This document shows, in pieces, positions 1 to 9,763 of a DNA stretch of 64,000 nucleotides. The stretch covers positions 90,912-154,911 of the forward strand of contig JACPPG010000020.1 of assembly GCA_016191115.1 (NCBI GenBank), read 5' to 3'. Every line of letters starts with the position of its first letter. Position 1 is the stretch's first letter. Both the position numbers and the translations under genes were made by a program. The stretch is from Planctomycetia bacterium (GTDB lineage: Bacteria; Planctomycetota; Planctomycetia; Pirellulales; JACPPG01). The notes beneath the pieces are model-generated. The model was not told the origin of the DNA and made no database searches. It worked only from the letters and a program-made list of their open reading frames with translations.

Positions 1-116
1 CTTTGATAGGCGCAACGCGTGCATCCTGCGTGCGACGGGCACATCGCGGTCTTGCTTGCGTGCGAGCACGTCGTCTGGCACCGTCTCGTCTCCTCGTCCG
101 CGTTTTCGGAGCCCGC

Positions 117-314
117 TCAAGGATCGTACGTCCTGGTCAAGCCGGCGCTGACCATGATCTGGTTCCAGAACGCCTTGGTCGTTTGGCTATCGTTGTACCA
201 TTCGAACGAACGATTCGGAACGTAGCGCCCACCAGGCGTGCTTGTCGAATAACCAAGCGTGGATAGGTCGATGCTCCGCCATCGGTTGTTAAGGCCCTGA
301 GGCCCCATATCCAC
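117..314 (-). pseudogene. C-terminal remnant of the alpha/beta-hydrolase-like protein encoded at 1378-2535
   Basis: 65-aa ORF (NNRWRSIDLSTLGYSTSTPGGRYVPNRSFEWYNDSQTTKAFWNQIMVSAGLTRTYDP) closely matches the C-terminus of 1378-2535 (GNRWQSIPLTSLGYSESMPGGTARPNHSYEWHNDSQRTAPFWNQIIVSAGLSSTYGP). Confidence 0.7.
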
Positions 315-350
315 GAGTCCGAGGGTCAGGGTGCCAAAGCGCGCGGGCTA

Positions 351-1388
351 CTACTTCTTGAGCGGTTTGCCCGCGGGGAAGGACCAGAGGCGGACCTCTT
401 CGTTTTCGCCCACGGCCGCGAGCGTCTTGCCGTCGGGCGAGAAGCCGACCCAGTAGTTCTTGACGCCGGGCGTGTCGAGGCGGAGCTCTTCTTGCATCGT
501 CTGCGTGCTGTAGACGTAGACGGCGTCCATGTAGCCGGACAGGGCAAGGTGCCGCGAGTCGGGCGAGAAGGCGACGCCGGAAATCCAATACTTCCCAAGG
601 AAGCCGCCGAGCTGCTTGCCATCTGAAGCACGCTTCAGGAGCGCGCCTGCGTCGAACGTGGAGCGCCCCGCCGCCACGAGCTTGCCGTCGGGAGAAACCT
701 CCAATCGCAGGAGACCTACGTCCTCGATATCCCATTGGTCGGACAAAGTTTCCAAGTTTCGCAAACGGAAGCCCAGGCGTGATCCCGATGACAGCCACCC
801 GGCGCGGATTGATACAGCGCCGGCGGGGCCGTAGCGGTCGCGTTGCTTGCCGGAACCGGCATCCCAAAAGAATCCAAACGCGGCCAGACTGTTGCCATCC
901 GGCGTAAACGCGATGTGCGTGTTGTCAAAATCGGGATCAGCGAGAGGGTCAGTGCCGTCTGGATCGGGCGCGGACCAAACGTCGTTGCCGTTTTCGACCC
1001 GCGACACGACGATTCTGCGGTCGCGCGCCTCGGACGCAAGCAGTGTGCCGTCAGGGTGAAACACGAGGGACTGCATCTCGCCCCGATGCGCTTTCCAGCT
1101 CCGAAGCTTAGAACGTTTTTCTAAGTCCCAGATTTCGACGGTGCCCTTCGCCGTCCCAAGCGCCAGCAGCTTGCCGTCGGGTGAGAACGCCGCAACGCGA
1201 ATGGGGAATTCGGCACGAATGCCGGCGCCGTCGGGGCTGCATCCGGCGAACACGGCGGCTCCCACGAGGACAGTTGCGGCGACCTCAAACGACACGCAGG
1301 GCAATCCTCGGCGCTCGCCCGTCAAAGGCGCGGTCATACAATTGCGCATTCGCGCCCCGGTCGCGTTTGATGAACGTTTAGGGTCCAT
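351..1388 (-). CDS. WD40-repeat lipoprotein-like protein
   Basis: Repeated FSPDGKxLA motifs (AAFSPDGKLLALGTAKGTVEIWDLE, VAFSPDSRHLALSG, VGFSPDGKTLAAVGENEEVRLWSF); hydrophobic N-terminus followed by AGC. Confidence 0.8.
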   Translation of the reverse strand: MDPKRSSNATGARMRNCMTAPLTGERRGLPCVSFEVAATVLVGAAVFAGCSPDGAGIRAEFPIRVAAFSPDGKLLALGTAKGTVEIWDLEKRSKLRSWKAHRGEMQSLVFHPDGTLLASEARDRRIVVSRVENGNDVWSAPDPDGTDPLADPDFDNTHIAFTPDGNSLAAFGFFWDAGSGKQRDRYGPAGAVSIRAGWLSSGSRLGFRLRNLETLSDQWDIEDVGLLRLEVSPDGKLVAAGRSTFDAGALLKRASDGKQLGGFLGKYWISGVAFSPDSRHLALSGYMDAVYVYSTQTMQEELRLDTPGVKNYWVGFSPDGKTLAAVGENEEVRLWSFPAGKPLKK

Positions 1389-2535
1389 ACGTACTACTCA
1401 GGCCGGCACTGACAATGATCTGGTTCCAGAATGGCGCGGTCCGTTGACTATCGTTGTGCCACTCGTACGAATGATTCGGACGCGCGGTACCGCCGGGCAT
1501 GCTCTCCGAGTAGCCCAGGGATGTGAGCGGGATGCTTTGCCAGCGATTGCCCGTCCCCATGTCGCGTGCCCCGAGCGGCGGCGTCCGCGACTGGGCGAAG
1601 AACGCGAGGATCTCGTACGCGTTCGGGCCCAACCCTCCGACACTATTCGTCAAGTACAGGCTAGAGTCGCCCGCTGTGCTCGAGAATCGCCAGAAGCCGC
1701 TCCCAAGATTCGGGAGGAAGGAGTATTTGTATGGCCATATTGTGGACTGCACGTTGGTAGCCCTCGCGATATTGTTCACGTTCCAAACGTTGAGCGCGAA
1801 ATCCGCCGGGTTGTAAATATTCACCCACTTCCCCGCCGCGGTGATGTTGTTAGTGAACAATGGTAGCGTGGGATACCCAGCTAGCCCAGGAAAGGCGCCG
1901 TAGTAGTCGAGGAAACCCTCCGTGTGAGGCTGCACCTGGTTGTTCCCGTACGCGCCAGAGGGGACTGCGGCCGGCATGGCGATGTACGTGTCGACGAGCC
2001 GCGCGGTGGGGTTGGCGAGCGCCCAAAGGCGCAGCGCCTCGCCGACGACAAAATTTCCCATACTATGCGCGATCACCGTCGTGGTATCATAGTCAGCCAT
2101 TAATTCAATGAGTTCGTTCTCCAATGCGGCCGCAGAGCGGTACGCGACGAACTCGCTTGGATTGTACGTGAAGTTGAGAACCTCGGGGCTGCGAGGGCCT
2201 TGTGCGTCGTAGTAGGTCGGCCAGTTGAAGACGCCGAAGCGGCCCTCGAAGCCCTGCCAATAGAGCCGCTTGTACGCCGTGTCGCCCCACACCTCCTTGT
2301 CGCCGGGAGACATGTTCCAGCCGTGCACCTGCAGGACGTAGTCATAGTCGATCCCTTCCGACGCCGTGCCGTCGACGAACTCGTATTTGGCATAGACGGG
2401 AACATCGCTCGGATGGGACAGATGGACAACGAATTCGGCAATGTCCGGCTCCCAAGGTGGCCCGCCATCGTCGATAAGCGTGGCATCGTCGATCGTGATC
2501 GTCGGCAGCGGGTCGTTATCCTCAATCGTGACCAC
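1378..2535 (-). CDS. Alpha/beta-hydrolase-like protein with an incomplete N-terminal Calx-beta segment; probably 5'-truncated
   Basis: VVTIEDNDPLPTITIDDATL...EFVVHLSHPSDVPVYAKYEFVDGTASEGIDYDY resembles Calx-beta; TTTVIAHSMGNFVVGEALR carries a GxSxG-like serine motif (AHSMGN). GTG start with no signal peptide. Confidence 0.65.
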   Translation of the reverse strand: MVTIEDNDPLPTITIDDATLIDDGGPPWEPDIAEFVVHLSHPSDVPVYAKYEFVDGTASEGIDYDYVLQVHGWNMSPGDKEVWGDTAYKRLYWQGFEGRFGVFNWPTYYDAQGPRSPEVLNFTYNPSEFVAYRSAAALENELIELMADYDTTTVIAHSMGNFVVGEALRLWALANPTARLVDTYIAMPAAVPSGAYGNNQVQPHTEGFLDYYGAFPGLAGYPTLPLFTNNITAAGKWVNIYNPADFALNVWNVNNIARATNVQSTIWPYKYSFLPNLGSGFWRFSSTAGDSSLYLTNSVGGLGPNAYEILAFFAQSRTPPLGARDMGTGNRWQSIPLTSLGYSESMPGGTARPNHSYEWHNDSQRTAPFWNQIIVSAGLSSTYGP

Positions 2536-2647
2536 GCCCGCACCAACACACGCCCAACGGCCTTCACAAAGGCGTCATCGCTACTTCACCTTGACCGGAG
2601 CGCGGGGACTATTCTTGAACCTCGTTCGCCTCGGACAGGCCGTCGAC

Positions 2648-3373
2648 CTACTTTGGCGCGCGCAGCCGACGTATCTCTTCAAGCTGCTTGACGAGCCTAT
2701 CGAGATCGTCGCGGTGCTTTGCGCGTCCGAGGGCGCGGCGTACGTCGTCGATCGCGTCCTGATTCGTCATTCGGCTCGCTTCGTACACATGCACGATAAC
2801 GTAACCGTAGAGCTTGATTGCGCGATCTGAGACCGGCTTCCGGTGAATCGCGTGGACGCGAGGGACTTGAGTGTCGAGGTTCATGCGGTCACCGACGGAG
2901 GCATCGAGATACCAAATGATGCGCGGCAACGACGACAAGCCCGCATCCGCGAGAGCCCGCGCGAACGGAAAGCCGTTGAATGGCGACGATTCCGTCTTGT
3001 CCTGGACTTCCAGTACATCAACTTCATGAACGCATACGTCAATGACATCCTGTGCGCTCAACGTCTCCGCCAAAAGCAGTACTGCGCGCTCCCGAGAGCT
3101 CAGGGATGCTGATGTCCGCTGCCACGTCTTCTGCGCAACCCGGACAAGTTCGTCGCGAAGCGCGAACTGCACGCTAGACAATTGCTTGAACGCGCGCTGT
3201 CGCGTTACCACGTCTGGTGACGTGAGCATGTCTAGAGCGTCCACAAGCTCCTGGGGCAGAGCTGGCCTGGGCTGGACCGGACTCGGCCCCTCGTCGGCGC
3301 CGCACCACGCGGCCGCGACGCCAACCGCGAGGCATGCGATGCAAGCACCGATCGCGATTGTCTTGTTAAACAT
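2648..3373 (-). CDS. Secreted hypothetical protein (read as the C-terminal part of the 2045-aa ORF)
   Basis: Internal Met at 3373 starts a clear signal peptide (MFNKTIAIGACIACLAVGVAAAWCGADEG) with a purine-rich AGGTAGAGAG just upstream. Confidence 0.65.
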   Translation of the reverse strand: MFNKTIAIGACIACLAVGVAAAWCGADEGPSPVQPRPALPQELVDALDMLTSPDVVTRQRAFKQLSSVQFALRDELVRVAQKTWQRTSASLSSRERAVLLLAETLSAQDVIDVCVHEVDVLEVQDKTESSPFNGFPFARALADAGLSSLPRIIWYLDASVGDRMNLDTQVPRVHAIHRKPVSDRAIKLYGYVIVHVYEASRMTNQDAIDDVRRALGRAKHRDDLDRLVKQLEEIRRLRAPK

Positions 3374-6300
3374 CTCTCTACCTGCTTCCCTCAAGGTGGA
3401 CCATCGCTGACATCGATGCCCCCCAGATCCTATTTCATTCTGCCCCACTACCTCAACGTTGCCGCCGACGCGCTGCCACAAGCCGCCTACATCCTGGAGT
3501 AGTTGCGTGGAATGCCACGGGACGAGCGCCGACGCGCGCGAGCCGGGATCGGTTGGACCAGGCCGCGATGGACCGATCCCGATTCGAACCCACTGAAGCG
3601 CGCTCATCTGCCTTGCGTCTCGTTCCGCATCTGCAACGTTCGAGCCAGTCCCTGGCTCGTCTATCACGTAGAGATGGCCTTCGCTAGTGACGCCAACACT
3701 CTCATCGAAATTATTAGCATCGTCATTAGGCGCTTCAGGCGAAACGGGAAAATAAATCCGCTCGATAGGCTGATACGGCTGCGTCGGAGCAGCGCGTTGC
3801 CATTTCGCGTAGTCGATTTGGCGTGTCAGGTCGAATCCAACGAGCTTCCGTCCGGTGCCGTCGACTTCGTTCTGGATGCCGGCCGGGGAAACCGTGAACT
3901 GCATCGCCATTACATTTTCAACGCCGATTGGCGGCGGCGCGATTGGCGCAAGCCCTGTGTCGCCGGCGTCAATCAATTGAAGCTTCAAGTCCTCGTCCAT
4001 GTCCACCCAATTGTAGTCCTCCAGCAGAGCCGCGATGCCGTCGTTGCCGTGATTGTCGTGCGCGAAGGCGGTCATTTGCGACCAAACGCCGGTCGCGCGG
4101 ACCTTGTCGGTCGCGCCGAGGTAGCTCAGGGAGATCGTGATATCGCGCATGCTCTGACTTGCGCCGGCTGCCTCGACCCACAAGATCATCGGCGTCCGGA
4201 GGACAGAAATGGTCGTACTTGCGGCGCCACCCACGCCTTTCCACGGATCCTTCCAGATCGTTGCGTTCCCGTTCTCCACCGTCAGGGTCATCTTCAGATT
4301 GTTGAGGTCCTCGTAACTCGGGCGATCGATCAAGAGCGGCATTAGATCGACCTCGTCTCGGCCGCCGTGGCCCATCCGCGCGAAGAGGTAGCTTCGCTTA
4401 AGCGGTGCTCCGAGGGTGACCGTATTGCCGGAAAGCGCCGCGATGGTGTTGCGCTCGGTCTTCGGCACGCCATCGTAAATCACCACGCTGTCCCCGACGG
4501 CGAACCCTTGAGTGCTTCCCACCTGCAACGTTGTTGATCCTTGCGTTGCAAGCGTAACGCTCGTGTCGGCCGACCGGACGAAGTTGTCACTTGCGTCCGT
4601 CCGTCCGTCGCCGTCAGTGTCGTTCAGATTAGCGACCGTCACGGCGCCAATCCGATATTCGTCTTCGTCCGGCACAAACGAGCTGCCCGAATTCTGGCCA
4701 TTGCCAATGTCCAAATTCACTCTCAGGCAGATCACCTCCTCGGTGTCGCGACGCACCTCCTGACCCGCCGCGTTTTTCAGAATCGCGGTCACTTGGCCCC
4801 GGCCAGGTTCTACGCCCTCGATGTATGCGGTCATCGGGAAGTCGTCCACCCCGATGGTCCAATGATCGGGCAGTGACTGCTTGTTGCGCGTCGCCCAAAG
4901 GGTAAATTCGTCCGACGCCTCCAGCGTCACCGTCCAGCCGGTCATGTCCACACCCTGCGGAGCACCGTACGAAACCGTCGCCTCGCGCATCTCATCGTCT
5001 TGGATCGGCTGATTGTTCTGGCCGACGAAGGGGCCTCCGTCATCCAGGTCAGCGCTGCCGTTCTCATTGTCGTCGTCATCGTTGAGCGGCACAATCTTGT
5101 CAGCCGTGAGGTCGAAGGTGCCGATGCTAAATCTGGCCGTATCGCTGTCGCTGGTCGGGACGGCAAGCGCGCCCCTCGGCGTCACCAGGTCCGTGAACAG
5201 CGCGCTCTGCGGGGCGCCGACCCACAGCGTCAGCGACGCCTGGCCTGCGTCGAAGCCTTCCACCCACACGACGCTCGGCATCTGCGACAGGAGCCATTCC
5301 GTGCCGGGTTGCGGGATGCCGCCCACATTGGTGTAGGCGAAGATCTCCCTCGTCTTGGCGGCGTCAGTCCAAATACGGATGCCCGGCGGCAGATTAGGCC
5401 AGATGGTATTCGCCGCCTCGAGGTGCGCCGTGAAATCGGGAGCGTAGGCGTCGTCGCGCAGCCAATACGAAAGGTACACTGGCGCCAGATCGTCTTCGCC
5501 CGACACGCCGTCGATCACGTCCTCCCGGTCATTGACACTATCGTTGTCGTCATCGTCATTGTTGGCCCACAGAAGCTGGCTTGCGCCGGCGTTCTCCCGC
5601 TGTTCCGTGATGCCGTCGATGTCCAGCCGCGCATGTACCGCCTGGCCCACCTGGATCGTCACCACGGCCACGTTGCTGTAGTTGTGCGCCGAGCGGGCGA
5701 TCGGGTTTCCGGCTTGCGTCCACACTTCAGGGTCGTCGATCTGGTACGTGAAGCTGTCCAAGCCCTCGTAGTTCGCTTTCGGCACGTAGGTGAACTCGCC
5801 GGTCGCCGCGTTCCAACTGAAGCTGGCGTCGTGCGAGGGTTCACTGAGCAACACGAACCGCGTGCTGGGCAATGGCCCTCCCACGGGGAAGTAATCGACC
5901 ACTCGCCAGTTCGGGTTCGGCGTGCTCACGTCGGCGGTGAGCGAAGTGCCGACCGGCGTCTGAACGAAGTCGTCGGCCGCGATGGGCGTGTACTTCTGCG
6001 TGTAGACCGACTGCGCGGGATAGCCGGAGAGATCGACGTTCTTCTCCGGGCTGGCCACGATGGCCGTCGTGCGGCTGCGGACCTGACCATCGGCCGCGCC
6101 GTCGTCAGACGCCTTGAGCGTGAAACGATAAGCATTGTACCACTGCGGATCGTCCTGCTGACCAATGACCTCCGGCGGTATATCCCAGGTAAGGTGGCCC
6201 GCGCCGGTCATCGAGGCGTCGTCGGGCCCGGAGAGCAACTGCATTTGCACGCCGTTCGTTGCACTCTGCGAGTCGCCGCTGGCGAGATAGGAGTCCAATT

Positions 6301-8785
6301 GCCAGTACTCCAGCACCGGCCCCTGCGGATAATCGACCGGCCAGTTGTAGACGCCGCCCGGCGGCGCGAGGTTATACCCATCGACCGTAAGCGTGAAACT
6401 GGCGGTGGCGGTCATGAAGTCGGTGTCCATAACCGCGATCACGACGCTGTAGGCGCCCGGCGTCACGTTGCCTGGGTGCCAGCGAAACACGCCGCCCCCG
6501 GCGCTGTAGTCCACGTCCGCTTCGAGCTCGCTGGGCCCGCTCACGCTGGCTGAAAAGAGCAGCGAATCGTAAGGGTCTTGTGCGTCATCGGCGGCGATGC
6601 GGACGGCGAAATCCTGATCCTGCCTTGTATGCGCGTTCGCGATCGCCTCAATGGAAGGCGCGGACAAAACGTCGTCTTCGTCGGTGTCGAAGCCGTCCAT
6701 GCCGTCGCCGCCGGCGAGGGTGTCCGCGCCCGTGCCGCCGTAGAGTGAATCGCGGCCGTCGTCGCCGGTGAGCGCGTCATTGCCGTCGTCGCCGTAGAGG
6801 GCGTCGTCGCCGCCGGCGCCGTGTAGCTCGTCGTCGCCGTCGCCGCCGGCGAGCGTGTTAGCGAGCGCGTTGCCCGTGAGCACGTCGCCGTAGATCGTGC
6901 CAATGACATTTTCGATTTGGTTGCCCGCCGCAAGCATGTTGAGGCCAAGGGAACCTGTCGGCCCGGCGGCTACGATCCACGCGAAGCTTGTTGTGGCGAG
7001 ATCGATGGTGATGCCGATGCCAAAATCGAGGTTTGAGAAATCGAACGTGTCGGTCCCACCGCCCGCGGCCTCGGAAATGGGGTCGAGGCCAAGGTTGCCC
7101 TGGCCGGTGAAGGCGTACGTGTCGTCCCCCGCGCCGCCGGCGAGCGTGTCGTTGCCTGTGCCTCCGTCGAGCGTGTCGCCTCCCGCTTCGCCGGAAAGCT
7201 GGTCGTCGCCGTCGTTGCCTGTCAGCGTGTCGTCGCCGGCGCCGCCGTAGAGGGTGTCATTGCCTGCCCCGCCGATGAGGGTGTCGTCGCCGGCGGCGGT
7301 GTGGATCGTGTTGTTGCCGGCGCCGCCGTAGACGACGAGCGGCGTGGTGAGCGCGGCGTCGGCCGTGATGGCGTCGTTGCCGCCTTGCGCGCGGATGTGA
7401 ACGGCCGTGGCGGTCGCCAGGTCGACCGTGTAGGGCTGGGCACTCGCCGAGCTGACGGTGATCGACGTCGCGCCAACGGCGATCGTGTCGGCGGCGTCGG
7501 TGCCGTGTACCTCGACCACGCCATCGGCGGTGCGGAACACGCCCCCTTGGAACGCCAGGCTATTATTGTCCTCGCGGGCTTCGCCAAGCTGGTCGTCGTA
7601 GTCGAACACGGCCACCAGCTTGTAATCCTCGTCCACGTCGAAGCTGGCGAACCAGTCGGACGGCGCGAATGAGACAGTGTGCAGGCCGGGCTCTAGCTGA
7701 TTGTCGGCGGCCGTGACCTGGTAAGTGGTCAAAAGCTCGTCGTTCGTCACACCGTCGGCGGAGCGATAGACGCCGATATTGAACGGCTCGTCGATCGCGG
7801 CGTGTGTGACGAGGTACGAGACGGTGAGCTTCTGGCCGCCGGCCGCAAAGCCGGTGATCTTCACGTCCGGCGTCTGGTCGACGGTCAGTTTCGGTTGGTC
7901 GGGGTCGCCCGCGTCGTTCGAGGCGTACTGCACGCTTCCGGCGCCGGTGGCGTAGAGGCGCAGCGAGAGCATGGGGGCCGTGACGACGCCGGCCTGTTTG
8001 AGCCAATTGGCCGCCATCACCTGCATGTCGCCGATGTCGACGATGCTGTCGAAGTTCGCGTTGCCGTCGCGGTAGTGCCCGGCCGTCAGGTAGTGGGCCG
8101 ACACCGCCTGGATGTCGGAGATGTCGACCAGGTTGCTGAAGTTGACGTCCCCTTGCACCATGCCGTGAAGCTTGAGGAAGGCGGGGCCGTCGGTGGTGGC
8201 GGTGATCTGCCCGTTGAAGTTGGCGTCGCCGCGGTACAGGGCGTCATTCGCGCCGAGCGTCGAGAACGCGCCGTACGTGGCGTTGTACGTCGCCGAATCG
8301 TAGAGCAGCGTCTCGAAGGCGTCGAAGTCGCCGTAGGCGCTGCCGAAACTGCCGGGCAACCCCGGCGGATCGAGGACCCCGTCGAAGTTCGTGTCGCCGA
8401 CGCGGATCGCCTGCCGCACCGCTTCGCTCACGTCAACCGTTGACCACCCGTCCGCACCGGGCTGCACGGCCAGGGCCGCGCCGGAGGAGGCGGGCTTGTT
8501 CGTCCAGTTCAGCGACGACTCAACCCAAGTGTTGTCATACACGATCTTGGCCTGTGGCGCCGGCGAGCCGCTGCCGCCGGTGGCGTACAGACTGACCAGG
8601 GCCTGATCGACCTGCTGAGACGTGAGGCCCATCGTGCTTAAGTCGAACCGCAGGAACGATTCCTTGGCGTTGCCGCTGAAGTCGAGGGCGACGGAGGTGA
8701 ACGGCTCGCCGCCGTGGGGCGAGCTCGGGCTTGCCGAGCCCACCCGGTCGATCCGAGCGCGTCCCGTAGGGTGTCCTGCGGACAC
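3374..8785 (-). CDS. Giant extracellular protein: DNRLRE-like, dockerin type I, RTX calcium-binding and cadherin-like modules; N-terminus apparently truncated
   Basis: ESFLRFDLSTMGLTSQQVDQALVSLYATG; GDANFDSIVDIGDMQVMAANWL and VDISDIQAVSAHYL; multiple GGAGNDTLYGGAGDDTL nonapeptides. No signal peptide at the GTG start, and no stop before the 3373 Met. Confidence 0.75.
6690..7330 (-). repeat. RTX (GGxGxDxLx) coding repeats in two blocks
   Basis: Minus-strand translation GGDGDDELHGAGGDDALYGDDGNDALTGDDGRDSLYGGTGADTL and GGAGNNTIHTAAGDDTLIGGAGNDTLYGGAGDDTLTGNDGDDQL. Confidence 0.85.
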
Positions 8786-8823
8786 CGCGTCGAAGATGTC
8801 GGTGCTCGCAGAGCACCCTACGG
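8764..8823. repeat. Structured repeat-like element: outer inverted repeat plus two internal hairpins
   Basis: CCGTAGGGTG (8764-8773) / CACCCTACGG (8814-8823); GTGTCC-TGC-GGACAC (8771-8785); GGTGCTC-GCA-GAGCACC (8801-8817). Confidence 0.7.
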
Positions 8824-9027
8824 CTGGGCGGCATTTTGGGCGCGCGAAGGGGCCGCAGGGTCGTTCGTGCGCGTCAGCGTTTACCCAGCCTGCAACGTGT
8901 GCCTTGCCGGCACGACCCGAAATGGCGACGGCACAGCTAACGCCACCGGTAAAGTGGCGACGATACGACCCGACAGGAGAGGAAAGATACCTCTAATTCC
9001 CCAAGTTGTGTGTAAGGAACCCTCCCC

Positions 9028-9417
9028 ATGAAGAAGCGATTCGCGGTTGCTGTTCTGGCGCTGGCCGCCTGCTTTGTGCTGTCGCCGGCCAAGGACGCCA
9101 AGGCCCTCGGCCTGTTCCACAGCATGTGGTATGGCCACTGCGGCTGCGGCGGATGCACTTACCCGGCCGATTGCTGCGGCTCTTGCTGTGCTCCAAGCTG
9201 TTGCGCGCCGTCTTGCTGCGCCCCGGCCTGCTGTGCCCCGACATGTTGCGCCCCGGCCCCCTGTTGTGATCCGTGTTGTCCTCAGCCCTGCTGCAAGCGC
9301 CCGTTGTTTGGCTTCTGCCACAAGTTCAAGAGCTGGTGCCACCGCGGCTGCTGCGACACGTGCTGCGAATCTTGCTGCGCCCCGAGCTGCTGCGAGCCGG
9401 CCTGCTGCGGCAATTGA
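9028..9417 (+). CDS. Small secreted cysteine-rich CCAP-repeat protein
   Basis: Signal peptide MKKRFAVAVLALAACFVLSPAKDAKA, then CCGSCCAPSCCAPSCCAPACCAPTCCAPAPCC...CCDTCCESCCAPSCCEPACCGN; AAGGA upstream of the ATG. Confidence 0.8.
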   Translation: MKKRFAVAVLALAACFVLSPAKDAKALGLFHSMWYGHCGCGGCTYPADCCGSCCAPSCCAPSCCAPACCAPTCCAPAPCCDPCCPQPCCKRPLFGFCHKFKSWCHRGCCDTCCESCCAPSCCEPACCGN

Positions 9418-9763
9418 GATATCCGTCCCTCGGTCCCCTGCTCTCCTAAAACCCCCGACGGCCGCCGGCCACGCCAAGCCGGCGAGCCGTCATTTTCTGC
9501 GCTTCGGCTCGGCCTAGGGTTCGGCTTCCGGGAGGCCAACTGCCAGGGGTTTTTCCACTCCTTCCCACCGCCGGGGGTAGCCGACGCGCGGGACCCGCAC
9601 CGGCCCCCATGCCGCGGGCCGCTTCGTTGGCACGGGGGCGAACCGTGGGAGCCTTACGATTCGGTAACCGGACGCCACTTTTTTTCTTGACGCGCGGCCC
9701 CGCTTGTCGGAGTCTATCAATTGGGTTCTTACATACCGGATCAGACGATTTTGAGGCCTTGCC

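Noticed and set aside
5000-6553. 517-aa plus-strand ORF (and many other long antisense ORFs, e.g. 24429-25820 -, 27157-28296 -, 59406-60659 +)
   Set aside because: GC-rich antisense shadow ORFs opposite clear coding sequence; Arg/His/Val-rich composition without domains.
6690-7330. Regular short DNA repeats that could suggest a CRISPR or satellite array
   Set aside because: They translate in frame to RTX GGxGxDxLx nonapeptides with no constant spacer/repeat architecture.
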